Source: Acholeplasma oculi | GTDB lineage: Bacteria; Bacillota_I; Bacilli_A; Acholeplasmatales; Acholeplasmataceae | Length of the DNA: 64,000 bases | Direction: 5' to 3' | Assembly (NCBI RefSeq): GCF_900166985.1 | Contig: NZ_FUZK01000001.1 | Span: 417,288-481,287 of the forward strand | In this document: positions 23,699 through 33,222 of the stretch, piece by piece | Position numbering within the stretch: the stretch's first letter is position 1 | How the letters are laid out: every line of letters begins with the position of its first letter | Made by a program: the position numbers and the translations under genes | Notes under the pieces: model-generated | Database searches by the model: none | The model's input: only the letters and a program-made list of their open reading frames with translations | What the model was told of the DNA's origin: nothing

Positions 23699-24256
23699 TT
23701 AAGCTCTAGATACGTAAGAACCATCCGTTGTATTAACGATGATTTTTTCTCCAGATTCGATAAACATTGGAACCTTAACTAAGTAACCTGAATGCAACCA
23801 TGCATCTTTCATTGCGTTAGTCTTAGTATCACCTTTAACACCTGGAACAGTTTCCTTAACTTCAAGAACGAGTTTTTCAGGTAAGTTTACACCAATAATT
23901 TCATCACCATAAAAATTAATTTCTACAGAAAGACCTTCATATAAGAAATTAAGTTCATAAGCTATTTGCTCTTTTGTAATTTCAATTTGCTCATAGTTTT
24001 CCATGTTCATAAAGACATGCATATCTCCAGAAGCATATAAATATTGCATAGAGATACGATCAATTTGAGCTTTTTCTACTTTATCGCCTGATTTGAAGGT
24101 AATTTCTTGAATATTGCCTGTTCTAAGATTTCTTAACTTTGTATTAATGATTGCTCCACTTCTTGCAGATTTTACATGCAAGAACTCTAAGATAACATAA
24201 ATTTGTCCATCAATTGCAATCGTTAACCCTGTTTTAAATTCACTTGTTGATACCAT
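23699..24256 (-). CDS. efp: Translation elongation factor P, Arg at tip position 32
   Basis: Relieves ribosome stalling at polyproline by inserting its domain I loop near the peptidyl-tRNA. Domains I-III are complete at 185 residues. The loop that usually reads V-K-P-G-K-G is VKSARSG (residues 28-34), placing Arg32 where most bacteria have a modifiable Lys and some Gram-negatives have a rhamnosylated Arg. No modification enzyme is encoded in the window. AAAGGAG lies 9 bases before the ATG. It ends the mutS-mutL-miaA-aroK-aroQ-efp run. Confidence 0.93.
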   Translation of the reverse strand: MVSTSEFKTGLTIAIDGQIYVILEFLHVKSARSGAIINTKLRNLRTGNIQEITFKSGDKVEKAQIDRISMQYLYASGDMHVFMNMENYEQIEITKEQIAYELNFLYEGLSVEINFYGDEIIGVNLPEKLVLEVKETVPGVKGDTKTNAMKDAWLHSGYLVKVPMFIESGEKIIVNTTDGSYVSRA

Positions 24257-24289
24257 ATTAACAACTCCTTTTTAAATACCTCGTATATT

Positions 24290-24718
24290 TTACTTGATTT
24301 CTTGTATTTTTTCAACTAAAAACTGTATTCCCTTTAAATAAGACAGTTCTTTCTCACCATAAAATGTTTTTAATACCACATCTTTAATATAATTTGTGTG
24401 TCTAAACGGTTCTCTAAGATAAATATTGGATAAATGTACTTCTATTTTAGGAATAGTCAAAATTTCAAGTGCATCTCTTATCGCTATGGATGTATGTGTA
24501 TAAGCTCCTGCATTAATCACTAACCCATCTACATATACATCTTGTATGAAATCAATAATCTGACCTTCATGATTACTTTGAAAAAAGATAAAATCCACTG
24601 AAGGGAATTTTTCAATAATCATATCACAAATCTCATCTAGGGTTAAAATACCATAATGTTCTTTTGAACGTTTACCTAACATATTTAAATTTGGTCCATG
24701 TATAATTGCAATTTTCAT
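24290..24718 (-). CDS. aroQ: 3-dehydroquinate dehydratase, type II
   Basis: Dehydrates 3-dehydroquinate to 3-dehydroshikimate in the shikimate pathway. The 142-residue flavodoxin-like subunit has HGPNLNMLGKR, the active-site Tyr in EHYG, NAGAYTHTS, and the catalytic EVHLSN with R-E-P-F-R. Its ATG overlaps the aroK stop by ATGA, so the two steps are co-translated. Shikimate genes are unusual in Mollicutes; no other pathway gene is in the window. Confidence 0.93.
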   Translation of the reverse strand: MKIAIIHGPNLNMLGKRSKEHYGILTLDEICDMIIEKFPSVDFIFFQSNHEGQIIDFIQDVYVDGLVINAGAYTHTSIAIRDALEILTIPKIEVHLSNIYLREPFRHTNYIKDVVLKTFYGEKELSYLKGIQFLVEKIQEIK

Positions 24719-25206
24719 AGTATATTCATCTCCTTTAATAGACTTAATATATTTTCAACAGTACGTGATACTTCTTTTGAGTTGGATATGATATGATCAG
24801 CAAAACCTTGATATTTTAAGAATCTCTCATCATAAATTTGTTGTAATGATTTTTCTTTTAATAAAGGTCTTTCATAACTATCCTTTAATCTTTGCTCAAT
24901 CAATTCTATAGGAGTTTCTAAATAAATTTTTATGCCGTTCATAAATTGCTTATTTTCTTTACGAGTGACAATACCACCACCTGTTGAAACGACCATAGAT
25001 TCTTCATTGATAGATTTTAGTGCATTTGTTTCCATGACTCTAAATGCATCTTCACCATATAGCGTTATGATATGGTCTATAAACATCAGTTCTCTTTCTT
25101 CAATGTAGTGATCTAAATCCATAAATTTCCACCCGAGTTTATTCGCTAAGATTTTACCTACAGTGGATTTTCCAGTCCCAGGCATCCCTATTAAAAATAT
25201 TTTCAT
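24715..25206 (-). CDS. aroK: Shikimate kinase
   Basis: Phosphorylates shikimate with ATP. The 163-residue P-loop kinase has Walker A GMPGTGKSTVGKIL, the shikimate-binding D-L-D-H-Y-I motif, the STGGGIV loop, and the lid Arg in SYERPLL. It starts 5 bases after miaA and overlaps aroQ downstream. Confidence 0.92.
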   Translation of the reverse strand: MKIFLIGMPGTGKSTVGKILANKLGWKFMDLDHYIEERELMFIDHIITLYGEDAFRVMETNALKSINEESMVVSTGGGIVTRKENKQFMNGIKIYLETPIELIEQRLKDSYERPLLKEKSLQQIYDERFLKYQGFADHIISNSKEVSRTVENILSLLKEMNIL

Positions 25207-25211
25207 TCAAT

Positions 25212-26054
25212 TTATCCTTTCAGGAATTGTTCGATATCTTTTGAAACTTGTTGTACAAGATCAGGACTTAATCCATCATAAACATTTGGATTCATTTGAT
25301 TCATAAACCAGGTTTTTTGTCTTTTAGCAAATCGCATCGTTTGAGTAATGATGGTATTGATCGCATCTTCTAGCGTCAATTCATGATTTAAATATCCTTT
25401 TAATTCACGGTATCCAATAATATTTAAATCATACGTCATTAAAGCTTTTGTTTCTTCAATAAATCCTTTTTCAATCATTTGATTTAATCTATATTCTACT
25501 CTTTGTCTTAAGATATTTCTATCCATATCTAAATAAATCAAATAAATATCGTATAACGGATGATGTAACTTGTTTTTATCACTTCGTTTTTTTCCAGAAA
25601 TAATTGTCTGATATGCAGAAACAATGCGTCTTTCATTATGCCAATCTAGATCTATATCTGGGTCGTTTTCCTTAATAAATTCAATCATTTGACTGATTTC
25701 TGGTAACTCTTTTTTCTCTTGTTCCTCAAATTCATAATCATAGAGTGCAGATTTAATGTATAAACCACTTCCACCAACAATTAATGGATATTGGATTTGA
25801 CTTATTAATTGTCTAACATCTTTTTGAAAATTAAATACAGAGTATGGTTCATTTAACGTTCTATGACTGATGAGATGATGTTTAACACCATTCATCTCAT
25901 CTTCTGTGATTTTTGCTGAACCTATATTTAATTCCTTATAGATACTTACCGAATCACCATTGATAACTTCCATTTGAAATCTTTTGGCTAATTCTATAGA
26001 TAATTTTGTTTTTCCACTACCTGTCGGTCCAACGATACATATGACCTTTTTCAT
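25212..26054 (-). CDS. miaA: tRNA dimethylallyltransferase
   Basis: Transfers a dimethylallyl group to A37 of tRNAs that read UNN codons. Motifs: P-loop GPTGSGKTKLS, the substrate Asp in NGDSVSIYK, H-H-L-I-S, V-G-G-S-G-L-Y-I-K, R-R-I-V-S-A, and the C-terminal F-A-K-R-Q-x-T-W. 280 residues, slightly short of the usual 300-315 but without a missing motif. Overlaps mutL by ATGA; mutS-mutL-miaA is a common bacterial order. Confidence 0.95.
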   Translation of the reverse strand: MKKVICIVGPTGSGKTKLSIELAKRFQMEVINGDSVSIYKELNIGSAKITEDEMNGVKHHLISHRTLNEPYSVFNFQKDVRQLISQIQYPLIVGGSGLYIKSALYDYEFEEQEKKELPEISQMIEFIKENDPDIDLDWHNERRIVSAYQTIISGKKRSDKNKLHHPLYDIYLIYLDMDRNILRQRVEYRLNQMIEKGFIEETKALMTYDLNIIGYRELKGYLNHELTLEDAINTIITQTMRFAKRQKTWFMNQMNPNVYDGLSPDLVQQVSKDIEQFLKG

Positions 26055-27769
26055 ACAATCCTCTTAAACATTTTTTCTATATCTTGATTAGATAGTTTAA
26101 TTAAAACAGGACGACCATGAGGACATGTATATGGATTTTTACAAGTTTTTAAATCCTTAAGAATTGCATCAATTTCAACTTTTGATAATTGATGATTTGC
26201 TTTAATTGCACCTTTACATGAAATATCTTTAGCCAATTGATTTCTTAGTTTATAAAGGTTGATGTCTGAATTATTTTCTAGTTGTTCTAGTATAGAATGA
26301 ATTGCCAAGTCAATTTCATTTGGTCTTAGAAAATCTGGATGACTTACTAAATTTCTACCTTCAAAATTAAATCCAAACTGATTGAGTTTATTCTTGTGTT
26401 CATTGATCAAATGAACATCTTGATCTGTAATATGTTGTTCCAATGGAATGAGTGTATGATACACTCTAATCTCTTGATCACCAATTTTATCTACATAATA
26501 CTCATATCGAATACGTTCTGCTGCAGCATGTTGATCCATTAAAAATAATCCTTCATCATTTTGAAATAATAAATATGTTCCACTTAATGTACCTATAAAT
26601 TCTAGGTGTGGAATTTTTACGTCAACCACTTCATTTTCATCTACCTTGAAAGGAAGATCTTGGTTTATATTAATATCGTTCAATCCATCTACATCAGTTG
26701 ATTCATTAAGTTCAAATAGACTTCTGATTTCAGGTTTAAATACTTCCTTTTTAACTTCTTGTATTGTTTCTCGAATAGGAATTCTTCCTGATTCTAATGT
26801 ATTTTTTATAATGGGTGTCAAACTAAATGAAATCATCTTTTCGTTTGCTAATTTAACTTCCATCTTTTGTGGATGTACATTTACATCAACAAGTGAAGGA
26901 TCAATATCCATATAAATTAATGCAATAGGATATTTTTGAGTCATAATATACGTGTGATATCCTTCGATGACACTTTGAGTTAATGCATAATTCTTAACAA
27001 ATCGGTGATTAATAAATATTGAAATATCATTTCTTTTAGATCTTACAAATTTAGGGTCTAATAAGTATCCTTTAATCTTAATTTTGCCCATTTCATGACT
27101 CAATGATTTTAATCCATCCGACATGTTTTTACCATATATGGTATCGATGAGTTCTGGAATAGAACCATTTCCTAATGTTTTTTTAATTAACTTACCATCC
27201 ATAATGAGTTGAAATGAAATGTTTGGATGTGATAAAGCTTGTTTAAAAACAACATCTGTGATTGCATTTTTCTCAGCATATTCACTTTTAATATATTTAA
27301 ATCGAGCAGGTGTATTGTAGAATAATTCTCTTACAATAACTTTTGTTCCAGGATTTAAAGATGCATGACCAATCTCACTTTGCTTAGAATTGACAACAGA
27401 AATTTGATACCCATCACTTCCACGCACACGACTCATAATCTCTAGTTTAGAAACCGATGCAATCGATGGTAATGCCTCACCTCTAAATCCTAAAGTACTA
27501 ATTTGATTTAAGTCACTTATTTTAAATATTTTTGACGTAGCATGTCTTAAAACTGCTTTACTTAGATTAAGTTTGGACATACCAAAACCATCATCGGTTA
27601 CAATGATTGATTCTAAACCCATTTGATTTACTTCGACAATGATCTGTTTAGCACCAGCATCAATTGAGTTTTCAATGAGTTCTTTAACAACAGATGCTGG
27701 TCTTTCAACAACTTCACCTGCTGCAATTGTATTGGCTAGTGCCATATCCATGATGGTTATATCGTGCAT
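26051..27769 (-). CDS. mutL: DNA mismatch repair protein MutL
   Basis: Couples mismatch recognition by MutS to strand incision and excision. The N-terminal GHKL ATPase has motifs ELIENSIDAGA, DDGFGM, and GFRGEALPSIASV. A linker of about 80 residues follows, then the C-terminal dimer domain, which carries the endonuclease motif DQHA-x2-E-x4-E (DQHAAAERIRYE) and the closing C-P-H-G-R-P. It is therefore a nicking MutL, as expected for an organism without MutH. 572 residues; begins 2 bases after mutS. Confidence 0.96.
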   Translation of the reverse strand: MHDITIMDMALANTIAAGEVVERPASVVKELIENSIDAGAKQIIVEVNQMGLESIIVTDDGFGMSKLNLSKAVLRHATSKIFKISDLNQISTLGFRGEALPSIASVSKLEIMSRVRGSDGYQISVVNSKQSEIGHASLNPGTKVIVRELFYNTPARFKYIKSEYAEKNAITDVVFKQALSHPNISFQLIMDGKLIKKTLGNGSIPELIDTIYGKNMSDGLKSLSHEMGKIKIKGYLLDPKFVRSKRNDISIFINHRFVKNYALTQSVIEGYHTYIMTQKYPIALIYMDIDPSLVDVNVHPQKMEVKLANEKMISFSLTPIIKNTLESGRIPIRETIQEVKKEVFKPEIRSLFELNESTDVDGLNDININQDLPFKVDENEVVDVKIPHLEFIGTLSGTYLLFQNDEGLFLMDQHAAAERIRYEYYVDKIGDQEIRVYHTLIPLEQHITDQDVHLINEHKNKLNQFGFNFEGRNLVSHPDFLRPNEIDLAIHSILEQLENNSDINLYKLRNQLAKDISCKGAIKANHQLSKVEIDAILKDLKTCKNPYTCPHGRPVLIKLSNQDIEKMFKRIV

Positions 27770-27771
27770 AT

Positions 27772-30306
27772 TTATGAATCCTTTTTCGTTTGTTTGATTT
27801 GATTTTGAATATACTTAAGTTTAATTAATGCATCAATAGGAGTTAATTTATCTAAATCAATCAACGTTAGATCATCTAGTATATTTTGAATATCTTTTGG
27901 AATAATATGTTCCAATTCCACTTTTTCTTCAAACATGAACAAATTATTTTCTAATTTGCTAGATTCTTTTTCTAACACTTTGAGTATTTGCTTACTACGC
28001 TTAATAATCGCTTCTGGTAGATGTGCAAGTGCTGCAACTTGAATACCATATGATTTATCTGATGCTCCACGTTCTACTTGATGTAGAAACACCATATGGT
28101 CTTTTTCTTCTTTTGCTTTTACATGAAGATTTGTAATATGTTCAAACTTTTCAGAGAGTTGAGTCAGTTCATGATAATGTGTTGAAAACATTGTCTGAGC
28201 TTGAATATGTTTATGTATATATTCAATCATTCCTTGTGCAAGTGCAAGACCATCATATGTTGCTGTACCACGTCCTATTTCATCAAATAAAATGAGGGAG
28301 TTTTTTGTGGCTTTTGTTAAAGCTTCATTTGCCTCTACCATCTCAACCATAAACGTAGACTTACCACCAGAAATATCATCACTCGATCCTATTCTTGTAA
28401 AAATTGCATCATAGATTGGAAGACTAGCTCTATTTGCTGGTACATAGATGCCACTTTGAGCCATAATAACAATTAATGCAAACATACGCATATAAGTGGA
28501 CTTACCGCTCATATTAGGCCCTGTTAAAATAAATATTTCATGAGGCTTCATCGTTATATGATTAGAAATAAATTCCACATGTCTTTCTACAACTGGATGT
28601 CTACCTGATTCTATTTCAACAAAACCATTAAGGTTTAATTTAGGTCTCACATAATGATATAAATCTGTTACTTTAGCAAGCGCTAAGTACATATCCATTT
28701 GTGCAATTAAATAGCTTAACTTTTGTAAACTTTCTACAAAACCTTTTGTAAACTCCTTGAGTTCAACAAAAAGTTCATACTCAAGTTTATCTGCTCTTTC
28801 TTTTGATGTAAGTAGCTTTTGTTCAACAACTTTTAAAGATTCCGTAATATATCTTTCACCATTGGTAAGTGTCTGTTTTCTAATATAACCAAATTCATCT
28901 TGTATTAATGGTATGTTTCCTTTGGAAACCTCAATATAATAACCGAAAACTCTGTTATATCCTATTTTAAGATTCTTTATCCCGGTTTTTTCTCTTTCAG
29001 TCTCTAAGAAATTTTCAAGCCAGTCCTCACCGTGTAATGCAATTTCTCTAAGTTCATCGAGTTCATGATGATAACCATCTTTGATCATTCCACCTTCTTT
29101 AATCGATAATGGTGCATCATCTTTTAAAGCAAGTTGTAATTTTTCATATAAAGTTTCATGGGTATCTATTTCTTTATTGAGTTCTAATATAAGATTGCCT
29201 GGATACATCGATAATACATTTTTAAGTTCTGGTATCAAACTGAGTGTGTTTTTTAATTGTACTAAATCTTTTGCATTTCCATTATTACTTGCAATACGAC
29301 CAACCAAGCGGTTAATATCATACATTTGATCGAGTAAACTTTCTAATTGATTACGAGGTTCAAAGGGTTTGAAACTTTCGATCATATCATATCTGTATTC
29401 AATTAAAGTAGCATCTTTTAAAGGATGCGTAACAGTATATTTAAGTAATCTAGAACCCATTGCGGTTAAGGTTTGATCTAACCAATAAATTAAGGAAGAT
29501 TTAGGATTTTTACTATTTGATTCAATAAGTTCTAAATGCTCAAATACCTGATGATCAATATGCATATAGGATTTAAAGGTTAATTCCTTAAATGGCATTA
29601 AATGTGATAACTCTAATTTACTTTCACGTGTTAAATAATCTAACAACAAGGATGCAGATAATTTAACTTCTTTACTGGATAGTGATTGGATTAATTTGGA
29701 GTGTATTTCATCTTCAATTTTATATTCTGTGACTAATATAGATTCAGACTTAAAAAAGTTCATCAGTTGTTGATCCGAAGTATTACTTAAAATAACTTCT
29801 TTAAGTTTAAGATTTTTTATCTCATCGATAATCTCTACTCTGGATAATCCATCAATGACAAATGTATCACCAGTTGAAATGTCTGCATAACTTAATACGT
29901 ACCCATGTTCGCTTAATATAATAGAACCAATGAAATTATATTCATTGGCATTTAAGATACCTTCATCAATAATCATACCTGGCGTGATGAGTTTGATAAC
30001 TTCTCTTTCAACGAGTCCTTTTCCTGGTAAACTTACCTGTTCTGCAATTGCAATTTTAAATCCCTTTGATACCAAACGTTGTATATAAACCTTAGATGCA
30101 TGATAAGGTATTCCACACATGGGTACCTTTTTACCTGCATCTTTAGATGTTAAGGTTATTTCTAATACTTTGGATGCAACAATTGCATCATCAAAAAACA
30201 TTTCATAGAAATCACCTAATCTAAAAAAGACTATCGCATCAGCGTAGTCTTGTTTAATGTTAATATATTGTTGCATCATTGGAGTATAAAGTTCTTTATC
30301 TTCCAT
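27772..30306 (-). CDS. mutS: DNA mismatch repair protein MutS
   Basis: Recognises base mismatches. The N-terminal mismatch-binding wedge is G-D-F-Y-E-M-F with Phe and Glu in place. The core and lever domains follow, then the ABC-type ATPase with GPNMSGKSTYMR, the D-E-I-G-R-G-T Walker B and S-T-H-Y-H-E-L, and a C-terminal helical tail. Full length at 844 residues. GAGGAGG lies 6 bases before the ATG. Mismatch repair is missing from many mycoplasmas, so its presence supports Acholeplasma. Confidence 0.97.
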   Translation of the reverse strand: MEDKELYTPMMQQYINIKQDYADAIVFFRLGDFYEMFFDDAIVASKVLEITLTSKDAGKKVPMCGIPYHASKVYIQRLVSKGFKIAIAEQVSLPGKGLVEREVIKLITPGMIIDEGILNANEYNFIGSIILSEHGYVLSYADISTGDTFVIDGLSRVEIIDEIKNLKLKEVILSNTSDQQLMNFFKSESILVTEYKIEDEIHSKLIQSLSSKEVKLSASLLLDYLTRESKLELSHLMPFKELTFKSYMHIDHQVFEHLELIESNSKNPKSSLIYWLDQTLTAMGSRLLKYTVTHPLKDATLIEYRYDMIESFKPFEPRNQLESLLDQMYDINRLVGRIASNNGNAKDLVQLKNTLSLIPELKNVLSMYPGNLILELNKEIDTHETLYEKLQLALKDDAPLSIKEGGMIKDGYHHELDELREIALHGEDWLENFLETEREKTGIKNLKIGYNRVFGYYIEVSKGNIPLIQDEFGYIRKQTLTNGERYITESLKVVEQKLLTSKERADKLEYELFVELKEFTKGFVESLQKLSYLIAQMDMYLALAKVTDLYHYVRPKLNLNGFVEIESGRHPVVERHVEFISNHITMKPHEIFILTGPNMSGKSTYMRMFALIVIMAQSGIYVPANRASLPIYDAIFTRIGSSDDISGGKSTFMVEMVEANEALTKATKNSLILFDEIGRGTATYDGLALAQGMIEYIHKHIQAQTMFSTHYHELTQLSEKFEHITNLHVKAKEEKDHMVFLHQVERGASDKSYGIQVAALAHLPEAIIKRSKQILKVLEKESSKLENNLFMFEEKVELEHIIPKDIQNILDDLTLIDLDKLTPIDALIKLKYIQNQIKQTKKDS

Positions 30307-30330
30307 AATGCCTCCTCTGCTTTAATAAAA

Positions 30331-32232
30331 TTATGATGCCATTTCGTGAGCCGAACCAAATAAAGGAATAATGACAGAGTCTCTAAGGAAAGGACCTATG
30401 AAAGGAATATTTTCATAGCCATACGTAATTCCTAATCTCCACATTGCATATAATCCAGCAAAGATGATCGCAGCTGTTATAAATAGTATTAAGAATATTT
30501 TGAGTAATACATTCATTTTGTAACGTTTTTGTTGAGGTTTTTCTGTTTGCATAGACTGAATCGCTTCTATAATACGACCCGCATCATCTTTTGGTTCTTC
30601 TTTAGGTAAGACATAAACTTTCTTGATACCAAAGAATGCAATAAACCCTGCAATTAAGCTACCAGTGATTAGTAGAATAATTGCCCATGTGATAATACCT
30701 TTTTTAGTAGGCTTCATAAATACAAATCTTATAAATGCAACTAAATTAATTGCTGCTAAAACTGATGCAATAATCATAGTCATTAATGAATCTAAAGGTA
30801 TGATAGACAAATCAATTTCAGCAGGTAGTTGAATAATTTGATTCACTGCAAGTGCAACTGTAGTAAATGCAGCTGCAAATATTAATGAGATAAACCCTGC
30901 AAGTACTAAAATAAATTTTCTGTAACCTGTTGATAAAACTGCTTTTTCAACAACTTTTTCTTCAGTTTCTTCAAAAGAAGGAATATCAGACTCATCGTCT
31001 TTCAATAATTCTTTAACAATAACTTCTGGATTTACCATTAAATTCGTGTTAAGTGGTCTTCTCTCTTCTTTTTCTTCCACTTGTTTTTCAGCAACAACTG
31101 GACGTTCTACGGATTCAATATGGTTATCTACTTTAATCGTAAATTCTTTTTCACTAAATGCTTGAGCTAATTTTTCAAATGCTTCAGCCAGACGATTCAA
31201 TTCAGGTTTATAATCAATACCACTTGAAACAACAACTTGCTTTTCGATTATTTTTTCACTCACAACTTCTGGAGTTTTAACCGGTTCAACAGGTGTTTCC
31301 TCTTTGACTTGAGGTTCAATCTTTGTTTCTATAACTGGTGGAACGATTGGTTCCTTTATTTCTTCTTTTGGTTCTTCATCAATTGTTTCATAGACATCTA
31401 GTGATTGCGGAACAAAATATGAAGCTCTTGTCTCTTGAGCATTAGACAGAATAAATTCAATAATTTCTTCTTTTTTCAATTCTGTAGATACTTTAATATC
31501 GTGATCTTTAGCAAATCTCTCTAATAAAATGATATTTTGACCTTTTAGTTTTTCTTCTAATTGTGGTGTCAATTCATTCTTTTCTTTAAGTTTATCGATA
31601 ATCACATCGAAAACTTCTTTCTTCTTAAGACGTTTTGGAATTGGCGCATTATACTTATCACCAATTGCTCTTAGCTCAGAAAGAGTTGTTGCTTTATAAG
31701 TAACTGGTCTAAACTGTTCTTGAGTTACACCATCAATTTCACCTGGATTGTCATATAAAACAGCATTGATTTCATCATTAAATAATCGTGCTTGAGGTCG
31801 ACTTTGTTTTTTAGCTTCTAAGGTAGCATGACCAAATAATTTTTCTAGTTCTTGATCAGAAACACCTGATTCAACCATGTATGCAAGTAAAGCACTCCAA
31901 AAATCCATCAAATATTTATTATTGAGTGATGTGCTCTTATACCAATCCAAGAGATTAACAAGCTGAGAATCCGTATATTTTTGGAACCAGGTTAACCGAT
32001 AACCCATTTCATCAGCTAAAGTCTTTCTTTCTTCAATCGTTTTATCAACGACGTCTTTTAACACACGTTTTAAAACTGCCATTCTAAGTTTTCTAGGTAC
32101 ACTTAGACCAATGCCTTGCAAAAAAGATACAATATATGTACCTGATACAAAACTTAAATCCTGGATTAAATCTACAATCTGATGCTTTTTACCTTTAACA
32201 TTTAAAAATCCATCTTTAGTGATTGAAGCCAT
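30331..32232 (-). CDS. Unknown protein with SAP-like repeats and four C-terminal membrane spans
   Basis: A 633-residue protein. Residues 1-170 are helical and basic. Two SAP/Rho-N-like helix-extended-helix units follow (around 185-222, TLSELRAIGDKYNAPIPKR; and 235-270, LLERFAKDHDIKVSTELKK), suggesting nucleic-acid or protein binding. Next is an acidic Pro/Glu/Val-rich linker (280-430), then four membrane spans between about 440 and 615, with a cytoplasmic insert before the last. There is no signal peptide, so the long N-terminal part probably faces the cytoplasm. GGGGGAG lies 6 bases before the ATG. It precedes mutS by 24 bases. Not recognised. Confidence 0.65.
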   Translation of the reverse strand: MASITKDGFLNVKGKKHQIVDLIQDLSFVSGTYIVSFLQGIGLSVPRKLRMAVLKRVLKDVVDKTIEERKTLADEMGYRLTWFQKYTDSQLVNLLDWYKSTSLNNKYLMDFWSALLAYMVESGVSDQELEKLFGHATLEAKKQSRPQARLFNDEINAVLYDNPGEIDGVTQEQFRPVTYKATTLSELRAIGDKYNAPIPKRLKKKEVFDVIIDKLKEKNELTPQLEEKLKGQNIILLERFAKDHDIKVSTELKKEEIIEFILSNAQETRASYFVPQSLDVYETIDEEPKEEIKEPIVPPVIETKIEPQVKEETPVEPVKTPEVVSEKIIEKQVVVSSGIDYKPELNRLAEAFEKLAQAFSEKEFTIKVDNHIESVERPVVAEKQVEEKEERRPLNTNLMVNPEVIVKELLKDDESDIPSFEETEEKVVEKAVLSTGYRKFILVLAGFISLIFAAAFTTVALAVNQIIQLPAEIDLSIIPLDSLMTMIIASVLAAINLVAFIRFVFMKPTKKGIITWAIILLITGSLIAGFIAFFGIKKVYVLPKEEPKDDAGRIIEAIQSMQTEKPQQKRYKMNVLLKIFLILFITAAIIFAGLYAMWRLGITYGYENIPFIGPFLRDSVIIPLFGSAHEMAS

Positions 32233-32314
32233 ATTATCTCCCCCTAAAACACTTTTTCTTTAGATTTATTATATCATAATAATCATAATTCAATGAAAGA
32301 TGATTGAATGTTTG

Positions 32315-32366
32315 ATAAAAAAAGAAACAAGTTTTCCTAAAAATTAAAGGGATGTGCTTGTTTCTT
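32315..32366 (-). terminator. Terminator of ymdB
   Basis: On the minus strand AAGAAACAAG and CTTGTTTCTT (10-base stem, 25-base loop) are followed by TTTTTTATC. The first arm lies inside the last codons of the gene. Confidence 0.75.
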
Positions 32367-33114
32367 CTATATGTATTTTTTCTATTTTTCTTTTTGGTGA
32401 AAGTGTAAATAACACTGCATTTAATTGTCTTGGTCCATTAGCAACCTCATTAGGTCTTTGATTCATGTAAATAAATCGGTCGATAATCACTTCTTTAGTC
32501 ACACCAATCACACCATTGAGAGGACCTGTCATACCAACATCTGTAATATAGAGTGTTCCTTTCGGCATGATACGATCATCATTGGTTTGAACATGCGTAT
32601 GCGTACCAACAATCATATCAATTTTTCCATCCAAGAAATGTGCCATTGCAACCTTTTCTGATGTAGCCTCAGCATGTATATCTAATAAACTATAATCAAA
32701 AGATTCTTTTTCTAGTATTTCTTTAACCATTAAAAATGGAGGATCAATGACATCTTGCATAAATGCTTTGCCTAAAGCGTTTATGACCAATACCTTTTCG
32801 TTATTATACTGGATAATTGCGTATCCTCGACCTAAATTAGAACCATCATTAATCGGTCTTATAATTTTAGACTCTGTGATAAATTCTTTTAATTCTGGGT
32901 TTTTCCATGTATGATTTCCCATTGTTAAAAGACTAATTCCTGCTTGCATTAGTTTTTTGTACAGTACTTTTGTAATACCTCGTCCATTTGCTGCATTTTC
33001 AGCATTGGCAATAATTAAGTTGGGTTGGTAGGTTTTTCTTAGATATGGTATGTTTTCAAGTACATATTCGATACCTGGAGTACCATAAATATCTCCTATA
33101 AATAATATTTTCAT
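32344..33114 (-). CDS. ymdB: YmdB-type metallophosphodiesterase
   Basis: A dimetal phosphodiesterase acting on cyclic nucleotides in B. subtilis, where it affects biofilm and development; it is encoded next to RNase Y there as here. The start is ATG 33114 (MKILFIGDIYGTPG); the upstream extension is unlikely coding. Metal ligands are visible in GDIYG, NAENAANG, MGNHTW, H-A-E-A-T-S-E-K and GTHTHVQTND. 256 residues. The start codon has no Shine-Dalgarno site and lies 6 bases after a TATAAT box. Confidence 0.9.
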   Translation of the reverse strand: MKILFIGDIYGTPGIEYVLENIPYLRKTYQPNLIIANAENAANGRGITKVLYKKLMQAGISLLTMGNHTWKNPELKEFITESKIIRPINDGSNLGRGYAIIQYNNEKVLVINALGKAFMQDVIDPPFLMVKEILEKESFDYSLLDIHAEATSEKVAMAHFLDGKIDMIVGTHTHVQTNDDRIMPKGTLYITDVGMTGPLNGVIGVTKEVIIDRFIYMNQRPNEVANGPRQLNAVLFTLSPKRKIEKIHIEETSTSL

Positions 33115-33119
33115 ACACT

Positions 33120-33125
33120 TATTAT
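33120..33125 (-). promoter_or_regulatory. -10 box of a probable leaderless promoter (ymdB)
   Basis: TATAAT on the minus strand lies exactly 6 bases before the ATG at 33114, as for the genes at 7498 and 8925. No Shine-Dalgarno sequence lies between. Confidence 0.6.
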
Positions 33126-33177
33126 ATACGATTTTATTAGATAAAAACCTGCAAAGATTCATAAAATACTTATTTAC

Positions 33178-33209
33178 AAAAAAAACACCACTTAAATCAA
33201 GTGATGTTT
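33178..33209 (-). terminator. Terminator of rny
   Basis: On the minus strand AAACATCACTT, a 5-base loop and AAGTGGTGTTT pair with one G-U and are followed by TTTTTG. It lies just after the rny stop. Confidence 0.85.
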
Positions 33210-33222
33210 GTTTATTAATCGT

